Positions 30,788 to 40,901 are shown, counted from the stretch's first letter. The stretch: 40,901 nt of DNA from Flavobacteriaceae bacterium (GCA_018260565.1 JAGLAZ010000012.1:10924-51824), one strand, 5' to 3'. The notes: generated from the sequence alone by a model not told the origin. Translations and numbers: made by a program.

Positions 30788-33700
30788 ATGAAAAGAACAG
30801 ATATAAAATCCATTTTAGTAATTGGCTCTGGGCCCATCGTCATTGGTCAGGCTGCAGAATTTGATTATTCTGGCACTCAGGCTTGTCTTTCTCTAAAGGA
30901 AGAAGGATATCGTGTGATTTTAATCAACTCTAATCCGGCCACTATTATGACCGATGTGGAAATCGCAGACAAGGTTTATATCGAGCCGATTTCGCTTCAA
31001 TTTGTCAGCCAAATTATACGCAAAGAGCGTCCGGATGCGCTGCTTCCTACTTTGGGAGGGCAAACGGGATTAAATATGGCTGTTGAACTTCAGAAATCTG
31101 GTATTTTAGAAGAATATAATGTCGAGGTTTTAGGGACCAAATTAGATGCAATCAACCAAGCGGAAGATCGCGATTTATTCCGTGAACTAATGCGAGAACT
31201 GAATGAACCCGTACCGGAATCTGACATCGTAAACACCGTAGAAGGCGCACTGAATTTTGCCAAAGAAATTGGCTATCCGGTGATTGTTCGCCCTGCCTTT
31301 ACTATGGGCGGAACAGGCGGTGGTATTGCCAATGAAGAAACGGAACTTAGAGAAATTGCAGAACTGGGCTTAAAATATTCTCCTGTTACTCAATGTTTAA
31401 TTGAGAGATCCATCGCAGGTTTTAAGGAAATAGAATATGAGGTGATGCGAGATGCAAATGACAACGCTATAGTGGTTTGCAATATGGAAAATATCGATCC
31501 TGTGGGCATCCACACCGGAGATTCCATAGTGGTAGCGCCGTCACAAACTCTTTCAGACCGTGAATATCAAATGCTGAGGAATGCTTCCCTAAAAATCATC
31601 CGCGCCTTGGGCATACAAGGTGGATGTAATGTGCAGCTGGCATTAGATCCGTATTCCTTTGATTATTATATTATCGAGGTGAATCCGCGCGTTTCCCGTT
31701 CATCTGCATTGGCAAGTAAGGCTACAGGCTATCCTATCGCAAAAATAGCCGCTAAAATTGCGGTAGGGATGACATTAGATGAAATTATGAATCCGGTAAC
31801 TGGTAAAACCTATGCTTGTTTTGAGCCTTCTTTGGATTATGTAGTGACTAAATTTCCACGCTTTCCATTTGATAAATTCGAAACCGCAGACAGAAGATTA
31901 TCTACACAGATGAAGGCTACAGGAGAAGTAATGGCAATAGGAAGAAACTTTGAAGAATCCCTTCAAAAAGCCATCCGTTCTTTAGAGACTGGCATCCGTC
32001 ACTTAGGTTTAAAAACTAAAAATGCTCAAGCCCTAACTTCAGAAGAAATAGAACGCAGAATCCGAGTTTGTGATGATGAAAGATTGTTCATTATTGGTGA
32101 TGCCTTGCGCCGCGGCTACGATTGGGAAAAGATAGTAGAGTGGAGTAAGATTGATAAATTTTTCATCTGGAAAATGAAAAAGTTGGTGGAATTTGAAAAA
32201 ACCATCGCTGATAATAAATTTAATTCTGAATTTCTTCGACAGGCAAAAAAACTAGGATTCTCAGATATTAATATTGCTCACCATTGGGGAGTTACGAATC
32301 GTGAGGTCTTCAATTTTCGAAAGGAAAATTCCATTATGCCAGTCTACAAAATGGTAGATACCTGTGCGGCAGAATTTGAAAGCACCACGCCTTATTTCTA
32401 CGGTACTTATGAGGAAGAAAATGAAAGTATAGTAACTGACAAGCAAAAGGTAATCGTTTTAGGCTCGGGACCTATCCGTATTGGGCAAGGGGTAGAATTT
32501 GATTATGCCACCGTTCACTCGGTTTGGGCTATTAAGGAAATGGGCTATGAAGCAATAATCATTAATAACAACCCTGAAACTGTATCCACAGACTTTTCAA
32601 TATCAGATAAGCTCTACTTTGAACCCCTTACCGAAGAAGATGTGATGAACATTATCGAGCTGGAAAAACCGATGGGAGTAGTAGTGCAGTTCGGGGGACA
32701 AACAGCGATAAATCTGGCAGATAAATTGGCTGCGCATGGTATTAAGATTTTAGGAACATCATTAGAAGACTTAGACAGAGCTGAAAACCGAAATAAATTT
32801 GAGGCTGCTTTACAAGAATTAAATATTGCTCAACCCCTTGGTAGAACTTGTTTTTCTAAAGAAGAAGCACTTAAAATAGCCAAAGAAATAGGTTTTCCTG
32901 TTCTGGTTCGCCCAAGCTATGTGCTCGGAGGTAGAGCAATGGAAATTGTGTATAATGATTCAGAACTGGAACATTACATGGATTTTGCTGTAGATGTAGA
33001 TCCGGATAAACCTGTTCTTATAGATCGTTATATGCTAGGAAAGGAAGTTGAGGTAGATGCAATTTCCGATGGAGAAACCGTAGTGATACCCGGGATAATG
33101 GAACATATAGAAAGAGCAGGCGTGCATTCCGGTGATTCTATTGCTGTGTATCCACCTCAAAATATAAATGAAAAGTGCTATGAACAGCTAATAGATTACA
33201 CGGTGAAATTGGCTAGAGGACTTAATATCATAGGATTAATGAATATTCAATATGTTTTATTCGAAAATGAAGTTTATGTTATAGAAGTGAACCCAAGGTC
33301 CTCCAGGACAGTTCCTTTTTTATCAAAAATCACCGATGTACCGATGGCAAATCTTGCTACTAAGGCTATTTTAGGAGCAAAACTGAAAGATTTAGGATAT
33401 AAAACTGGTCTTATTCCTGTAAAAGAGGGCGTTTTTGTAAAAGTTCCTGTGTTTTCATTCTCAAAACTTACGAAAGTGGATATATCCCTAGGCCCAGAAA
33501 TGAAATCGACAGGCGAAGTAATGGGGAAAGATTCTACTTTAGAAAAAGCCTTATATAAAGGGCTAATAGGAGCAGGAAGAAAAGTACCATTACACGGATC
33601 TATCCTTTTTACGGTAGCTGATAAGCACAAGGAAGAAGCGGCCATATTGGCAAAAAGATTTCACAATATTGGTTTTAGTATTTGGGCAACGGAAGGCACT

Positions 33701-33970
33701 GCCAAGTATTTTAACGAAAGAGAAATTCCTACTAAAATTGGTTATAAGATTGAAGAAAACCCGGAGATTAATCTTATAGATTTAATTCAAAAAGGAAAAG
33801 TACAATATGTGGTAAATACAATGACTAAAGGGAAACAGAGCGAAAGAGACGGGTTCCAAATCCGAAGAATGTCCGTAGAAAATGGCGTTCCTTGTCTCAC
33901 TTCTATGGATACTGTAGAAGCGATATTAAAAGTTATAGAAAGCATGAGTTTTGATATGCAGGCTATGTAA
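30788..33970 (+). CDS. carB: Carbamoyl-phosphate synthase, large subunit
   Basis: 1060 aa, close to the family length. Two homologous ATP-grasp halves: the first begins [24 protein letters not shown], the second near residue 555 with [21 protein letters not shown]. Each half shows GGQT and ATP-grasp strands ([24 protein letters not shown]). A C-terminal MGS-like allosteric domain (about 930-1060, [12 protein letters not shown]) is where UMP/IMP or ornithine bind in relatives. A strong terminator follows. Confidence 0.97.
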   Translation: MKRTDIKSILVIGSGPIVIGQAAEFDYSGTQACLSLKEEGYRVILINSNPATIMTDVEIADKVYIEPISLQFVSQIIRKERPDALLPTLGGQTGLNMAVELQKSGILEEYNVEVLGTKLDAINQAEDRDLFRELMRELNEPVPESDIVNTVEGALNFAKEIGYPVIVRPAFTMGGTGGGIANEETELREIAELGLKYSPVTQCLIERSIAGFKEIEYEVMRDANDNAIVVCNMENIDPVGIHTGDSIVVAPSQTLSDREYQMLRNASLKIIRALGIQGGCNVQLALDPYSFDYYIIEVNPRVSRSSALASKATGYPIAKIAAKIAVGMTLDEIMNPVTGKTYACFEPSLDYVVTKFPRFPFDKFETADRRLSTQMKATGEVMAIGRNFEESLQKAIRSLETGIRHLGLKTKNAQALTSEEIERRIRVCDDERLFIIGDALRRGYDWEKIVEWSKIDKFFIWKMKKLVEFEKTIADNKFNSEFLRQAKKLGFSDINIAHHWGVTNREVFNFRKENSIMPVYKMVDTCAAEFESTTPYFYGTYEEENESIVTDKQKVIVLGSGPIRIGQGVEFDYATVHSVWAIKEMGYEAIIINNNPETVSTDFSISDKLYFEPLTEEDVMNIIELEKPMGVVVQFGGQTAINLADKLAAHGIKILGTSLEDLDRAENRNKFEAALQELNIAQPLGRTCFSKEEALKIAKEIGFPVLVRPSYVLGGRAMEIVYNDSELEHYMDFAVDVDPDKPVLIDRYMLGKEVEVDAISDGETVVIPGIMEHIERAGVHSGDSIAVYPPQNINEKCYEQLIDYTVKLARGLNIIGLMNIQYVLFENEVYVIEVNPRSSRTVPFLSKITDVPMANLATKAILGAKLKDLGYKTGLIPVKEGVFVKVPVFSFSKLTKVDISLGPEMKSTGEVMGKDSTLEKALYKGLIGAGRKVPLHGSILFTVADKHKEEAAILAKRFHNIGFSIWATEGTAKYFNEREIPTKIGYKIEENPEINLIDLIQKGKVQYVVNTMTKGKQSERDGFQIRRMSVENGVPCLTSMDTVEAILKVIESMSFDMQAM

Positions 33971-33993
33971 TATTCACATTCCATCTATGATAT

Positions 33994-34021
33994 AAAAGCA
34001 GTCTTAGAAGGCTGCTTTTTT
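33994..34021 (+). terminator. Intrinsic terminator after carB
   Basis: AGCAGTCTT/AAGGCTGCT (33997-34005 with 34008-34016, one T-G pair) followed by a run of six Ts. It ends the pyrimidine operon. The remainder of the gap to 34230 is AT-rich with an ATATG-N6-CATAT dyad near 34066-34081 and no perfect -7 box. Confidence 0.85.
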
Positions 34022-34230
34022 ACATAAAAAAATAATTAGAAGTTCATGAAGACCTTAATAATCCATATGTATATTCATATTAATAGTTTAAAAGAAACTT
34101 TGTATTGTTTATCTATCCATAAATAATGATCACTACAAACGAAATTCCTGATTATTACAGAATCTTTAATACTATTTTTTTGCATTAAATGTTGTCTTGT
34201 TTTTATTAATAATTCTTAAATTGCTTCATT

Positions 34231-35016
34231 ATGATGGAAATTTTAGGATATATTGCTTCCATTGGGATAGGAATTAGTTTGGGATTACTTGGTGGGGGAG
34301 GTAGCATACTTACTTTGCCAGTTTTGCTTTATCTATTCAATATTGAACCCAAAACAGCCATTACATATTCGCTACTCATTGTTGGTTTTTCCAGTTTGGT
34401 AGGATGTTACGCATATTTAAAAAGGAAACTGGTAGATTTTTCTATCATTTTGTGGTTTGGTTTACCTTCTGTTGTAGCCGTTTTTATCACACGAAATATT
34501 TTGCTTCCAGCTTTTCCGCATCAGTTTAGTTTTTTTCAATTTGTGGTAAAAACAGATATCCTTTTGGTAGTTGCATTTGGCGTTATTATGATTTTGGCGG
34601 CTAAAAATATGATTCAAAAAGATAATTCTCATAAAGAAAACTCTAATACCAAAAAGCCTTTAGGATTTCTTGTTATTCAAGGTTTTATTGTAGGAACTCT
34701 TACAGGATTGCTAGGCGCTGGTGGTGGTTTTCTTATCATTCCAGTTTTGGTTAATTATCTAAAAATGGATATCAAAGCGGCAATAGGCACCTCCTTAGCT
34801 ATAATAGCTATCAATTCTATTTTAGGCTTTTCATTTTCAATTGGAAGTGTAAGTCTTGATTGGCAAATTATCGGTGGAATTATTGCCGCTGCAATGCTTG
34901 GTATTTATATTGGAAATTATCTTTCCTCTAAAATTGACGGAAAAAAGCTGAAACCTGTATTTGGGTATTTCATTTTAATAATGGGCTTGTTTATTGTAGT
35001 AAAAAATTTGATATAG
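34231..35016 (+). CDS. TauE/SafE-family membrane permease
   Basis: 261 aa, about eight helices. Two repeats of the family glycine motif are visible: SLGLLGGGGSILTLPVL near residue 17 and TGLLGAGGGFLIIPVL near 160, each with the P(V/I)L end. The family exports sulfite, sulfoacetate or related sulfur anions. It is the first gene of a cluster with a persulfide-dioxygenase-like protein and YeeE/YedE transporters, so sulfite/thiosulfate handling is likely. Two adjacent ATGs are possible starts. Confidence 0.9.
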   Translation: MMEILGYIASIGIGISLGLLGGGGSILTLPVLLYLFNIEPKTAITYSLLIVGFSSLVGCYAYLKRKLVDFSIILWFGLPSVVAVFITRNILLPAFPHQFSFFQFVVKTDILLVVAFGVIMILAAKNMIQKDNSHKENSNTKKPLGFLVIQGFIVGTLTGLLGAGGGFLIIPVLVNYLKMDIKAAIGTSLAIIAINSILGFSFSIGSVSLDWQIIGGIIAAAMLGIYIGNYLSSKIDGKKLKPVFGYFILIMGLFIVVKNLI

Positions 35017-35084
35017 ATTGAGTTTAATACCTTGATCGTTATAAAGTATAAAAGGTTTTTAAATTTTAAATTAAAAAAAGAAAT

Positions 35085-36479
35085 ATGTTCTTTCAAAGAA
35101 TTTTTGATAAAACTCTTGCGCACGCAAGTTATGTAGTGGGTTGCCAAAAAAGTGGTGATGCTTTAGTTATAGACCCGCAGCTAGATGTGGATGTATATTT
35201 ACAAGTTGCAAAGGATAATAATTTGAAAATCTCAAAAATCACTGAAACTCACATTCATGCAGATTTTCTTAGCGGTTCACGTGAACTTGCCTTTATTACT
35301 GGTGCAGAATTGTATCTTTCTGATGAGGGAGGAGCTGACTGGCAGTATCAATTTCCTCACATTGGTCTCCATAATGGCGTTATTATAAAGCTTGGGAACT
35401 TAAGTTTAGAAGTTATTCATACCCCTGGTCATACTCCAGAAAGTATTAGTTTTATTCTTAGAGACCATCCAGCTACAGATGAGCCTGTGATGATGTTCAC
35501 TGGAGATTTCGTGTTTGTAGGAGATATTGGAAGACCAGATTTGTTAGAAAAAGCTGCGGGAATTACTGGCACAAAGGAAAAAGGTGCGAAAGATATGTTT
35601 GAATCACTTAAAAAATTCCATAATCTACCAGATCATATTCAAGTTTGGCCTGCTCACGGTGCTGGTTCAGCGTGTGGTAAAGCATTGGGCGCCGTCCCGA
35701 GCTCTACTGTGGGTTATGAGAAAATTCAAAATTGGGCTTTAAAGTTTAATGAATCTCAACAAGAGGATTTTGTAAAAGAATTATTAGCCGATCAGCCAGA
35801 ACCTCCTAAATATTTTGCTAAAATGAAGGAGTTTAATAAAGTTGATAGACCTCTACTTACAGAAGTTCCTCATTATAAGCGACTTAATAAAGAAGAATAT
35901 CTCCGCGCCTACCATCAGGGAATAACAATTATCGATACACGAAATAAAATTGATTTTGCCAAAGGATTTATCCCAGGGAGTATTAATATTCAAGGTAACA
36001 ATTCATTTTCCACGTGGAGTGGATGGTTTTTACAATATGATATGCCTTTCATAGTAATAGCAGAACCGGAAAAGGTGGAAGATTTGGCTCGTAAACTTAT
36101 GAGAATAGGATTAGATTCTGCAATAGGATATTATCCTGATGTAAATTCTTTAGACCTTGAATTGGAACAAGCGAATACCATTGATTATGAAACTTTTAAA
36201 GCTAAAGTAGAAGCAGGAACACATCAAATTATAGACATACGAAACCAAACAGAATATAATGATGGCCACATAAAGGATGCTGAGCATGTTTTCATTGGCA
36301 CTTTACCTGAAAATACAGATAAAATATCCAAAGAAAAACCGGTAATAATTCATTGTCAGGCTGGTGATAGGAGCTCAATAGGGTATTCTTTGTTAAGAAA
36401 ATTAGGATTTAATAACATCGAAAATTATTCTGGCGGAATGAAGGAGTGGAAAGAAAATAACGGTTCTGTGGTAAAATAA
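35085..36479 (+). CDS. Metallo-beta-lactamase-rhodanese protein (persulfide dioxygenase/CstB-like)
   Basis: 464 aa. The N-terminal MBL domain (about 1-230) has the iron site of persulfide dioxygenases: [36 protein letters not shown] and [11 protein letters not shown]. Two rhodanese domains follow: the first (about 280-365) lacks an active Cys; the second (about 370-460) has [10 protein letters not shown] with the catalytic Cys. This is the CstB-type plan, converting persulfides to thiosulfate/sulfite. Between TauE and YeeE genes it fits a sulfide-detoxification module; no CstR-type repressor or sulfide:quinone reductase is seen. Confidence 0.92.
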   Translation: MFFQRIFDKTLAHASYVVGCQKSGDALVIDPQLDVDVYLQVAKDNNLKISKITETHIHADFLSGSRELAFITGAELYLSDEGGADWQYQFPHIGLHNGVIIKLGNLSLEVIHTPGHTPESISFILRDHPATDEPVMMFTGDFVFVGDIGRPDLLEKAAGITGTKEKGAKDMFESLKKFHNLPDHIQVWPAHGAGSACGKALGAVPSSTVGYEKIQNWALKFNESQQEDFVKELLADQPEPPKYFAKMKEFNKVDRPLLTEVPHYKRLNKEEYLRAYHQGITIIDTRNKIDFAKGFIPGSINIQGNNSFSTWSGWFLQYDMPFIVIAEPEKVEDLARKLMRIGLDSAIGYYPDVNSLDLELEQANTIDYETFKAKVEAGTHQIIDIRNQTEYNDGHIKDAEHVFIGTLPENTDKISKEKPVIIHCQAGDRSSIGYSLLRKLGFNNIENYSGGMKEWKENNGSVVK

Positions 36480-36541
36480 AAGTCACTAATTTCTGCTGAT
36501 GCAAACCTGATAAACAAGCAGGAATATTACCTAATTTGCTT

Positions 36542-37105
36542 ATGATAGATATTATTAAAAATCCTTGGCCTTGGTACATAGCCGGACCCTTGATAGGTCT
36601 TATGGTACCCGCTCTGCTTATTTTAGGCAATAAAAGTTTTGGAATTTCATCTTCCCTAAGGGATATTTGTGCTGCTTGTTTACCCACTAAAATCCCCTAT
36701 TTTCAGTATAATTGGAAAAAGGAAACCTGGAATTTATTTTTCGTGTTAGGGATATTTTTAGGAGGTTTTCTTTCTATGTTATTTTTGAGTCCTGAAATAC
36801 CCATTAAAATTCATCCAGATTTAGCTCACGAATTAGCGACTTATGGGATTTCGGATACGAGCCAAATGGTACCCAAAGATATTTGGAATTGGAAAAGTCT
36901 ATTCACCTTAAGAGGATTTATCATCATTGTATTGGGAGGGTTTATGGTAGGATTTGGAACCCGTTATGCCGGTGGCTGTACCAGTGGGCATTCCATCATG
37001 GGTTTATCTACTTTACAATGGCCATCATTGGTAGCTACTTTATGTTTCATGTTGGGAGGCATTTTGGCGGCAAATTTTATATTACCTTTTATCCTTTCAC
37101 TATGA
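36542..37105 (+). CDS. YeeE/YedE-family sulfur transporter, first half
   Basis: 187 aa from ATG 36542 (a TTG two codons upstream is less likely). Membrane helices flank the family signature [15 protein letters not shown], whose Cys is used to pass thiosulfate in YeeE/TsuA. Its stop overlaps the next ATG (ATGA), and together the two encode the two halves of what is one protein elsewhere. Part of the TauE/MBL-rhodanese cluster, 62 bases after the MBL gene. Confidence 0.88.
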   Translation: MIDIIKNPWPWYIAGPLIGLMVPALLILGNKSFGISSSLRDICAACLPTKIPYFQYNWKKETWNLFFVLGIFLGGFLSMLFLSPEIPIKIHPDLAHELATYGISDTSQMVPKDIWNWKSLFTLRGFIIIVLGGFMVGFGTRYAGGCTSGHSIMGLSTLQWPSLVATLCFMLGGILAANFILPFILSL

Positions 37106-37590
37106 AATATAGCTTTGAAAATCAATTGGGAAAGCAAAATTATAATGATGATGGTCAAAATCAAATTTCCAAGCCATGGTATGAATATTTAAAATTCTTG
37201 TTAGCAGGGATATTTTTTGGAATAATTATAATTAAAGCCGAAGTTATAAATTGGTTTAGGATCCAAGAAATGTTTCGTTTCCAAAGTTTTCATATGTATG
37301 GTGTTATTGGCAGTGCCGTATTAGTTGGGATGTTATCCGTGTTTATTATCAAAAGATTTAATATAAAAACCATTGCTGGAGATAAAATCATTTTCAGTAT
37401 AAAAACTTTTCAAAGAGGACAAATATTTGGAGGCTTCATATTCGGATTTGGTTGGGCACTTACTGGCGCTTGTCCAGGTCCTTTATTTGCTCAGTTGGGC
37501 TATGGCGCGTGGGTGGTTGTAGTATGTTTGTTAAGTGCAATATTTGGAACATTTGTATATGGAATGCTGCGTGAGAAATTACCCCATTAA
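37102..37590 (+). CDS. YeeE/YedE-family sulfur transporter, second half (DUF6691-like)
   Basis: 162 aa from ATG 37102, overlapping the preceding stop. About four helices and the second YeeE Cys motif LTGACPGPLFAQLG. Resembles the DUF6691 partner of YeeE proteins. The frame extends upstream to 36883, but that part overlaps the first half out of frame and is not coding. The first 20 residues are hydrophilic. Likely to assemble with the first half into a thiosulfate/sulfur channel. Confidence 0.88.
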   Translation: MKYSFENQLGKQNYNDDGQNQISKPWYEYLKFLLAGIFFGIIIIKAEVINWFRIQEMFRFQSFHMYGVIGSAVLVGMLSVFIIKRFNIKTIAGDKIIFSIKTFQRGQIFGGFIFGFGWALTGACPGPLFAQLGYGAWVVVVCLLSAIFGTFVYGMLREKLPH

Positions 37591-37638
37591 TATAATTTAA
37601 ACCATTTAATTGCTATAATTAAATAAAAAATAAAATTC

Positions 37639-38235
37639 ATGAAAAAACTCATTCTAACCGCCTTATTCTTTGTATCTATTGCTACATTTGGTCAATTCTC
37701 ATTACCGGTGGTAAGTCCAAGACAAAAAATTGAACAACAATTTTCCTTGGCTAAAGTAATTGTAGATTATGGCAGACCGGCCTTGAAAGGCAGGAAAGTT
37801 TTTGGAGAATTGGTACCGTACGGAGAAGTTTGGCGATTGGGAGCTAATTCCGCTACTAAAATTACATTCGAGCAAACTATGATTGTAGATGGCAAATTAG
37901 TTTCGGCGGGAACCTATGGATTATTCGCTATTCCGTATGAAAAGGAATGGAGTATTATTTTAAACAAAGATGCCCAACAGTGGGGAGCCTTTAATTTCGA
38001 TGAAAAACTGAATGTTGCAGAAGTGCGAGTTCCCGTTCAGAAGTCTGATAGAAAACAAGAATATTTCTTATTGGAATTAGAACCGGTAAACGATCAGTCT
38101 TTAAATTTAATTATGATTTGGGACGATGTAAAAGTGGAAGTTCCTTTGCATATTGCGAGACCAGAAGCTGTTCAGAAAATTGTCGAAAAGCTGAAAGAAA
38201 TAAAAGAAATTTATCAGCCACCAGCAAAGAAATAA
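37639..38235 (+). CDS. DUF2911-family secreted protein
   Basis: 198 aa with a signal peptide (MKKLILTALFFVSIATFGQ). The conserved block YGRPALKGRKVFGELVPYGEVWRLGANSATKITF (two recognisable parts, about residues 45-78) and AGTYGLFAIPYEKEWSIILN identify DUF2911, common in Bacteroidota and of unknown function. Single gene, 48 bases after the sulfur cluster; no obvious promoter or terminator. Cell-envelope or periplasmic location inferred from the signal peptide. Confidence 0.92.
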   Translation: MKKLILTALFFVSIATFGQFSLPVVSPRQKIEQQFSLAKVIVDYGRPALKGRKVFGELVPYGEVWRLGANSATKITFEQTMIVDGKLVSAGTYGLFAIPYEKEWSIILNKDAQQWGAFNFDEKLNVAEVRVPVQKSDRKQEYFLLELEPVNDQSLNLIMIWDDVKVEVPLHIARPEAVQKIVEKLKEIKEIYQPPAKK

Positions 38236-38302
38236 AATTACCTGCTCATTTTTCGGTTGTTTGGCTTTACATATTTGATTGAATTTTGTTATAAATTAAA
38301 AA

Positions 38303-38827
38303 ATGAAATACCTAAAGTCCAACATCCGCAGTATGCCGGAGTTTTTTGATAGATACATTTGTCAGGTAAAAGAGGACAATTTATTGGATGCAATGGAACA
38401 ATCCATCCAGAATCTAGATGTTCTGGATTTAAGCTATTTGGAAGAAATACAACACAAAAACTATGCGCCAGGAAAATGGACAGTAAATGAGGTTTTTCAA
38501 CATATTTTAGATTTCGAGCGTATATTAAGTTTCAGAACTTTGCTTTTCGCAAGAAATCATCCAGAACCTCAGCCTGCAATAGACGAAGATGATTTGGCTA
38601 GATATTCTAAAGCGAATCAAAGGGAGCTTCGGGATATCTTAACTGAACTCAAAGCAGTGCGGCAAACAAGCCTTCTCTTATTTCTAAGTTTTGATGAAGA
38701 TTCTTTGCAAAAAACGGGTATGAATTGGAAATATGAAGTTTCAGTCTTAGCCATGGGCTTTAATATGGTGGGACATCAAAATCATCATATTAAAATTATT
38801 CATGAACGCTATAGTAATCTGAAATGA
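38303..38827 (+). CDS. DinB-family protein
   Basis: 174 aa, four-helix DinB/YfiT type. Metal-ligand histidines are expected at APGKWTVNEVFQHILDFERI (first His) and GHQNHHIKIIHERY (C-terminal pair), as in DinB proteins that act in thiol/metal-dependent chemistry. It overlaps the ada gene by four bases (ATGA), so the two are co-expressed, suggesting a role in alkylation or electrophile stress. The specific reaction is unknown. Confidence 0.88.
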   Translation: MKYLKSNIRSMPEFFDRYICQVKEDNLLDAMEQSIQNLDVLDLSYLEEIQHKNYAPGKWTVNEVFQHILDFERILSFRTLLFARNHPEPQPAIDEDDLARYSKANQRELRDILTELKAVRQTSLLLFLSFDEDSLQKTGMNWKYEVSVLAMGFNMVGHQNHHIKIIHERYSNLK

Positions 38828-39867
38828 TTGAAAATCTAAAACCAGAAGAGTTATACCAAGCATCGTGTGCTAAAAACATGGATTATGAAGGTGTATTTTG
38901 GATGGGTGTAAAAACTACAGGAATTTTTTGCCGCCCCACTTGCACTGCCCGAAAACCTAAATTTATCAATGTTGAATTTTTTTCAACTACCAAAGATGCC
39001 ATTCTAAAGGGATATCGGCCATGCAAATTATGTAAACCACTTGAAAATCTTGATAGTACTCCTCAGGAAATTGTATGCTTATTGGATGAACTTTCTCAAA
39101 ATCCAATGCTTGTTTTAAAAGATTGGGATTTAAAAGAGCGAGGCTTAGAACCTGCCACCCTTAGACGCTGGTTTATCAAACATCATGGGATGACTTTCCA
39201 TGCATATAAAAGAATGTACAAGCTTAATACGGCTTTTAAAAAAATACATCAAGGCGAGCCTATTTTAGATACTGCATTGGACATTGTGTATGAAAGTTTA
39301 AGTGGATTTACCGAAAGCTTTAAAACTATTTTTGGTCTATCTCCTAAATATAGCAGTCATAAAAAAATTCTTCAACTAAAGCGTATTGAAACTCCTTTAG
39401 GAACGATGATGGCCTGCGCCGATGAAAGTGGTATTTGTCTCCTAGAATTTAGCGACAGGAAAGCTCTACCCACTGAGCTAAAACAGATCTCTGCACATTT
39501 TAATGCTGAAATTCTTCAAGGTGAAAATCGGCATTTTCAACTGTTGGAAAAAGAGCTAAACTCTTATTTCTCAGGAGTACTTAAAACCTTTTCCGTACCG
39601 CTATCACCAGTGGGAACGTCATTTCAGCAATCAGTATGGGAAGTATTGAGGAATATTCCCTATGGAGAAACTTGGAGTTACGCACGACAAGCTATCCTGC
39701 TAGGAGATTCAAAAAAAGTCCGTGCCGTAGCCAATGCTAATGGTGCGAATAAAATATCTATTATTATCCCATGCCATCGGGTCATTGGAAGTAATGGTAA
39801 ACTTACAGGCTATGGTGGTGGCGTTTGGCGGAAACAAAAGCTTTTGGATTTAGAATGTGCTAATTAA
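38824..39867 (+). CDS. ada: Ada-type DNA repair methyltransferase and transcriptional activator
   Basis: 347 aa. N-terminal Ada zinc domain with GIFCRPTCTARKP ... CKLCKP (Cys36, 40, 67, 70; Cys36 is the methylphosphotriester acceptor), a divergent AraC-type HTH (about 105-175), then the O6-methylguanine methyltransferase domain with IPCHRVIG (Cys317). All key cysteines are present, so it should repair O6-alkylguanine and, when methylated, activate transcription of alkylation-repair genes. It starts inside the DinB stop. Confidence 0.94.
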   Translation: MIENLKPEELYQASCAKNMDYEGVFWMGVKTTGIFCRPTCTARKPKFINVEFFSTTKDAILKGYRPCKLCKPLENLDSTPQEIVCLLDELSQNPMLVLKDWDLKERGLEPATLRRWFIKHHGMTFHAYKRMYKLNTAFKKIHQGEPILDTALDIVYESLSGFTESFKTIFGLSPKYSSHKKILQLKRIETPLGTMMACADESGICLLEFSDRKALPTELKQISAHFNAEILQGENRHFQLLEKELNSYFSGVLKTFSVPLSPVGTSFQQSVWEVLRNIPYGETWSYARQAILLGDSKKVRAVANANGANKISIIIPCHRVIGSNGKLTGYGGGVWRKQKLLDLECAN

Positions 39868-40079
39868 CATGTTTTGAAACATTTATTACGATTGCTTTTT
39901 ATAATTCTTTAGAAAATTGTAGATTGCTTGTAACCAAAGGTGTGCTTATAATTTTATGATTCATTTAATGCTACTTAAGTGAATTTATTTATTAGGTAGT
40001 GTTATAATAGCTTTATGCCACTTTAGATTATTATAATATTCAAGAGATTTTATATTTTAATCCCTCTAATTCCATTGTT

Positions 40080-40628
40080 ATGATTAATATTCCCACTAAT
40101 TTAGAGAATGAAAATGTACTGCTTCAAGCCTTGAAGCCTAGTGATTTTGAAATTTTGTATGCTATAGCTTCAGACCCTAAAATTTGGGAACAACATCCAA
40201 ATAAAACCCGATATCAAAGGGAAGTATTCCAAAAGTTTTTTCAAGGAGCCTTAGAAAGTGGTGGTGCCTATTTAATATATGATAAAAAATCTGGAATAAT
40301 TGCGGGAAGCACAAGATTTTATTCATATGATGAGCATGATTCTTCAATATTTATTGGGTACACCTTTTATGCTACAAAATTTTGGGGAACTGGACTAAAT
40401 AAACAAGTAAAAAGCTTAATGTTAGATTATATAATTCAATATGTAGATGTAGTGAAATTTCATGTAGGAAAGGACAATCTTCGTTCACGCAAAGCCATGG
40501 AAAAGCTTGGAGCGCATTATATGCGTACTATAGTGATTGCGTATTATGGAGAACCAGATAGAGAAAATGTAGAGTATCATATAGGCAAAAAAGATTGGCT
40601 TTTAGCCAAGCAAAATGATTTAAAATGA
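40080..40628 (+). CDS. GNAT-family N-acetyltransferase (RimJ/RimL-like)
   Basis: 182 aa with the GNAT core: LQALKPSDFEILY, IAGSTRFYSYDEHD, IGYTFYATKFWGTGLNKQV (CoA-binding, TG-x-N variant of Q/RxxGxG/A) and KDNLRSRKAMEKLGAHY. Close in plan to RimJ/RimL-type enzymes that acetylate protein N-termini or small amines. A 212-bp AT-rich gap (39868-40079) with a weak dyad precedes it; no -7 match. Substrate unknown. Confidence 0.9.
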   Translation: MINIPTNLENENVLLQALKPSDFEILYAIASDPKIWEQHPNKTRYQREVFQKFFQGALESGGAYLIYDKKSGIIAGSTRFYSYDEHDSSIFIGYTFYATKFWGTGLNKQVKSLMLDYIIQYVDVVKFHVGKDNLRSRKAMEKLGAHYMRTIVIAYYGEPDRENVEYHIGKKDWLLAKQNDLK

Positions 40629-40692
40629 TATGTAAATACTTGAAATTTTCATGTTAAACTTTTAATTACATTTAAATTATTAATAATAATCT

Positions 40693-40860
40693 ATGAATTT
40701 GCATATTGAGCGGGTAAATACTGCAGAAAATCTCTTCAGAATGAAAGATTTTTCACCTGCTTTTAGGAAAATGATCGATATAGCGCAGGATACAGAGAAT
40801 TTAAATATTTTTAAAGAAACATTACAGCTTACTGAGCGAGTTGAAAACCTAATAGCGTAA
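40693..40860 (+). CDS. Possible 55-aa protein
   Basis: ATG at 40693 opens 55 codons (start MNLHIERVNTAENLFRMKDF, end ERVENLIA) to TAA at 40858-40860. Charged and helical, no Cys. The ribosome-site region is A/T-rich as for other starts here. A 65-codon frame on the opposite strand is a likely shadow. A -7 box for the next gene follows. No family recognised. Confidence 0.45.
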   Translation: MNLHIERVNTAENLFRMKDFSPAFRKMIDIAQDTENLNIFKETLQLTERVENLIA

Positions 40861-40893
40861 TTAATTTCTGGACACAAAATACAGTTATAATAT

Positions 40894-40901
40894 TAAATTT
40901 G
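40894..40901 (+). promoter_or_regulatory. -7 box (TAAATTTG) at the window edge
   Basis: Perfect TAnnTTTG match ending on the last base, likely driving a gene just beyond the window. Confidence 0.4.

Noticed and set aside
36531..36541. CTAATTTGC upstream of the YeeE gene as a -7 box.
   Set aside because: One base short of TAnnTTTG spacing, and the gene is close behind the MBL-rhodanese gene, so co-transcription is simpler.
39868..39882. Dyad ATGTTT-TG-AAACAT right after ada as a terminator.
   Set aside because: Weak AT stem with a two-base loop and no following T-run.
40680..40877. Minus-strand 65-codon frame at the window end.
   Set aside because: Antisense to the better-placed 55-codon plus-strand frame, with an unlike, Cys/Ser-rich shadow-type sequence.

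Overview
The window looks like chromosomal DNA of a Bacteroidota species in the Flavobacteriia, probably Weeksellaceae/Chryseobacterium-like. The evidence is the low GC, A-rich sequence instead of Shine-Dalgarno sites before most starts, Bacteroidota-type -7 promoter boxes (TAnnTTTG), a short primary sigma factor without region 1.1, a fused SecDF, and families typical of the phylum (DUF4230, DUF6952, DUF6814, DUF2911). It is almost fully coding. I see no rRNA, tRNA, CRISPR array, intact insertion sequence or prophage. No gene-free stretch exceeds about 260 bases; the longest gaps are 33971-34230, 17927-18171, 27250-27480 and 39868-40079.

Layout. 1-8319 is mostly minus strand: the tail of an FAD oxidoreductase on the plus strand, then thrS-infC, a four-gene operon (MazG-like pyrophosphohydrolase, thioredoxin-like lipoprotein, DUF4230, 57-aa protein), a peroxide-defence operon (peroxiredoxin, thioredoxin, DUF6952), a 3-oxoacid CoA-transferase pair, and rpoD. 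8440-12316 is plus strand: secDF, tatA, PAP2 phosphatase. Then come rlmH (-), a BrkB/YihY membrane protein (+) and the RelA/SpoT enzyme (-).

16022-27249, all minus strand, reads as a short-chain-fatty-acid uptake, sensing and activation locus: acs, prpE, a receiver-only response regulator, a sodium:solute-symporter/histidine-kinase fusion of CbrA/CrbS type, two small membrane proteins, an MHS-family MFS transporter with an unusual periplasmic insertion, a DcaP-like porin, and a transposase-derived zinc-ribbon/HTH protein that may be a domesticated regulator. This is the most system-like part of the window.

27342-33970 (+) is a pyrimidine operon: a leader with an apparent pyrBI-type attenuator, then pyrB, carA, an intruding beta-lactamase-fold lipoprotein gene, and carB. 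34231-37590 (+) is a sulfur/persulfide module: TauE/SafE permease, metallo-beta-lactamase-rhodanese protein, split YeeE/YedE transporter. 37639-40860 (+) holds a DUF2911 protein, a DinB-Ada alkylation-repair pair, a GNAT acetyltransferase and a possible 55-aa protein.

Regulatory observations: an ATA start for infC; a perfect 23-bp palindrome next to the peroxiredoxin -7 box; -7 boxes so close to start codons that the mRNAs should be leaderless; a pause hairpin, leader peptide and terminator before pyrB; and paired repeats around the transposase-derived gene. Function assignments rest on reading protein motifs by eye; no database search was run.
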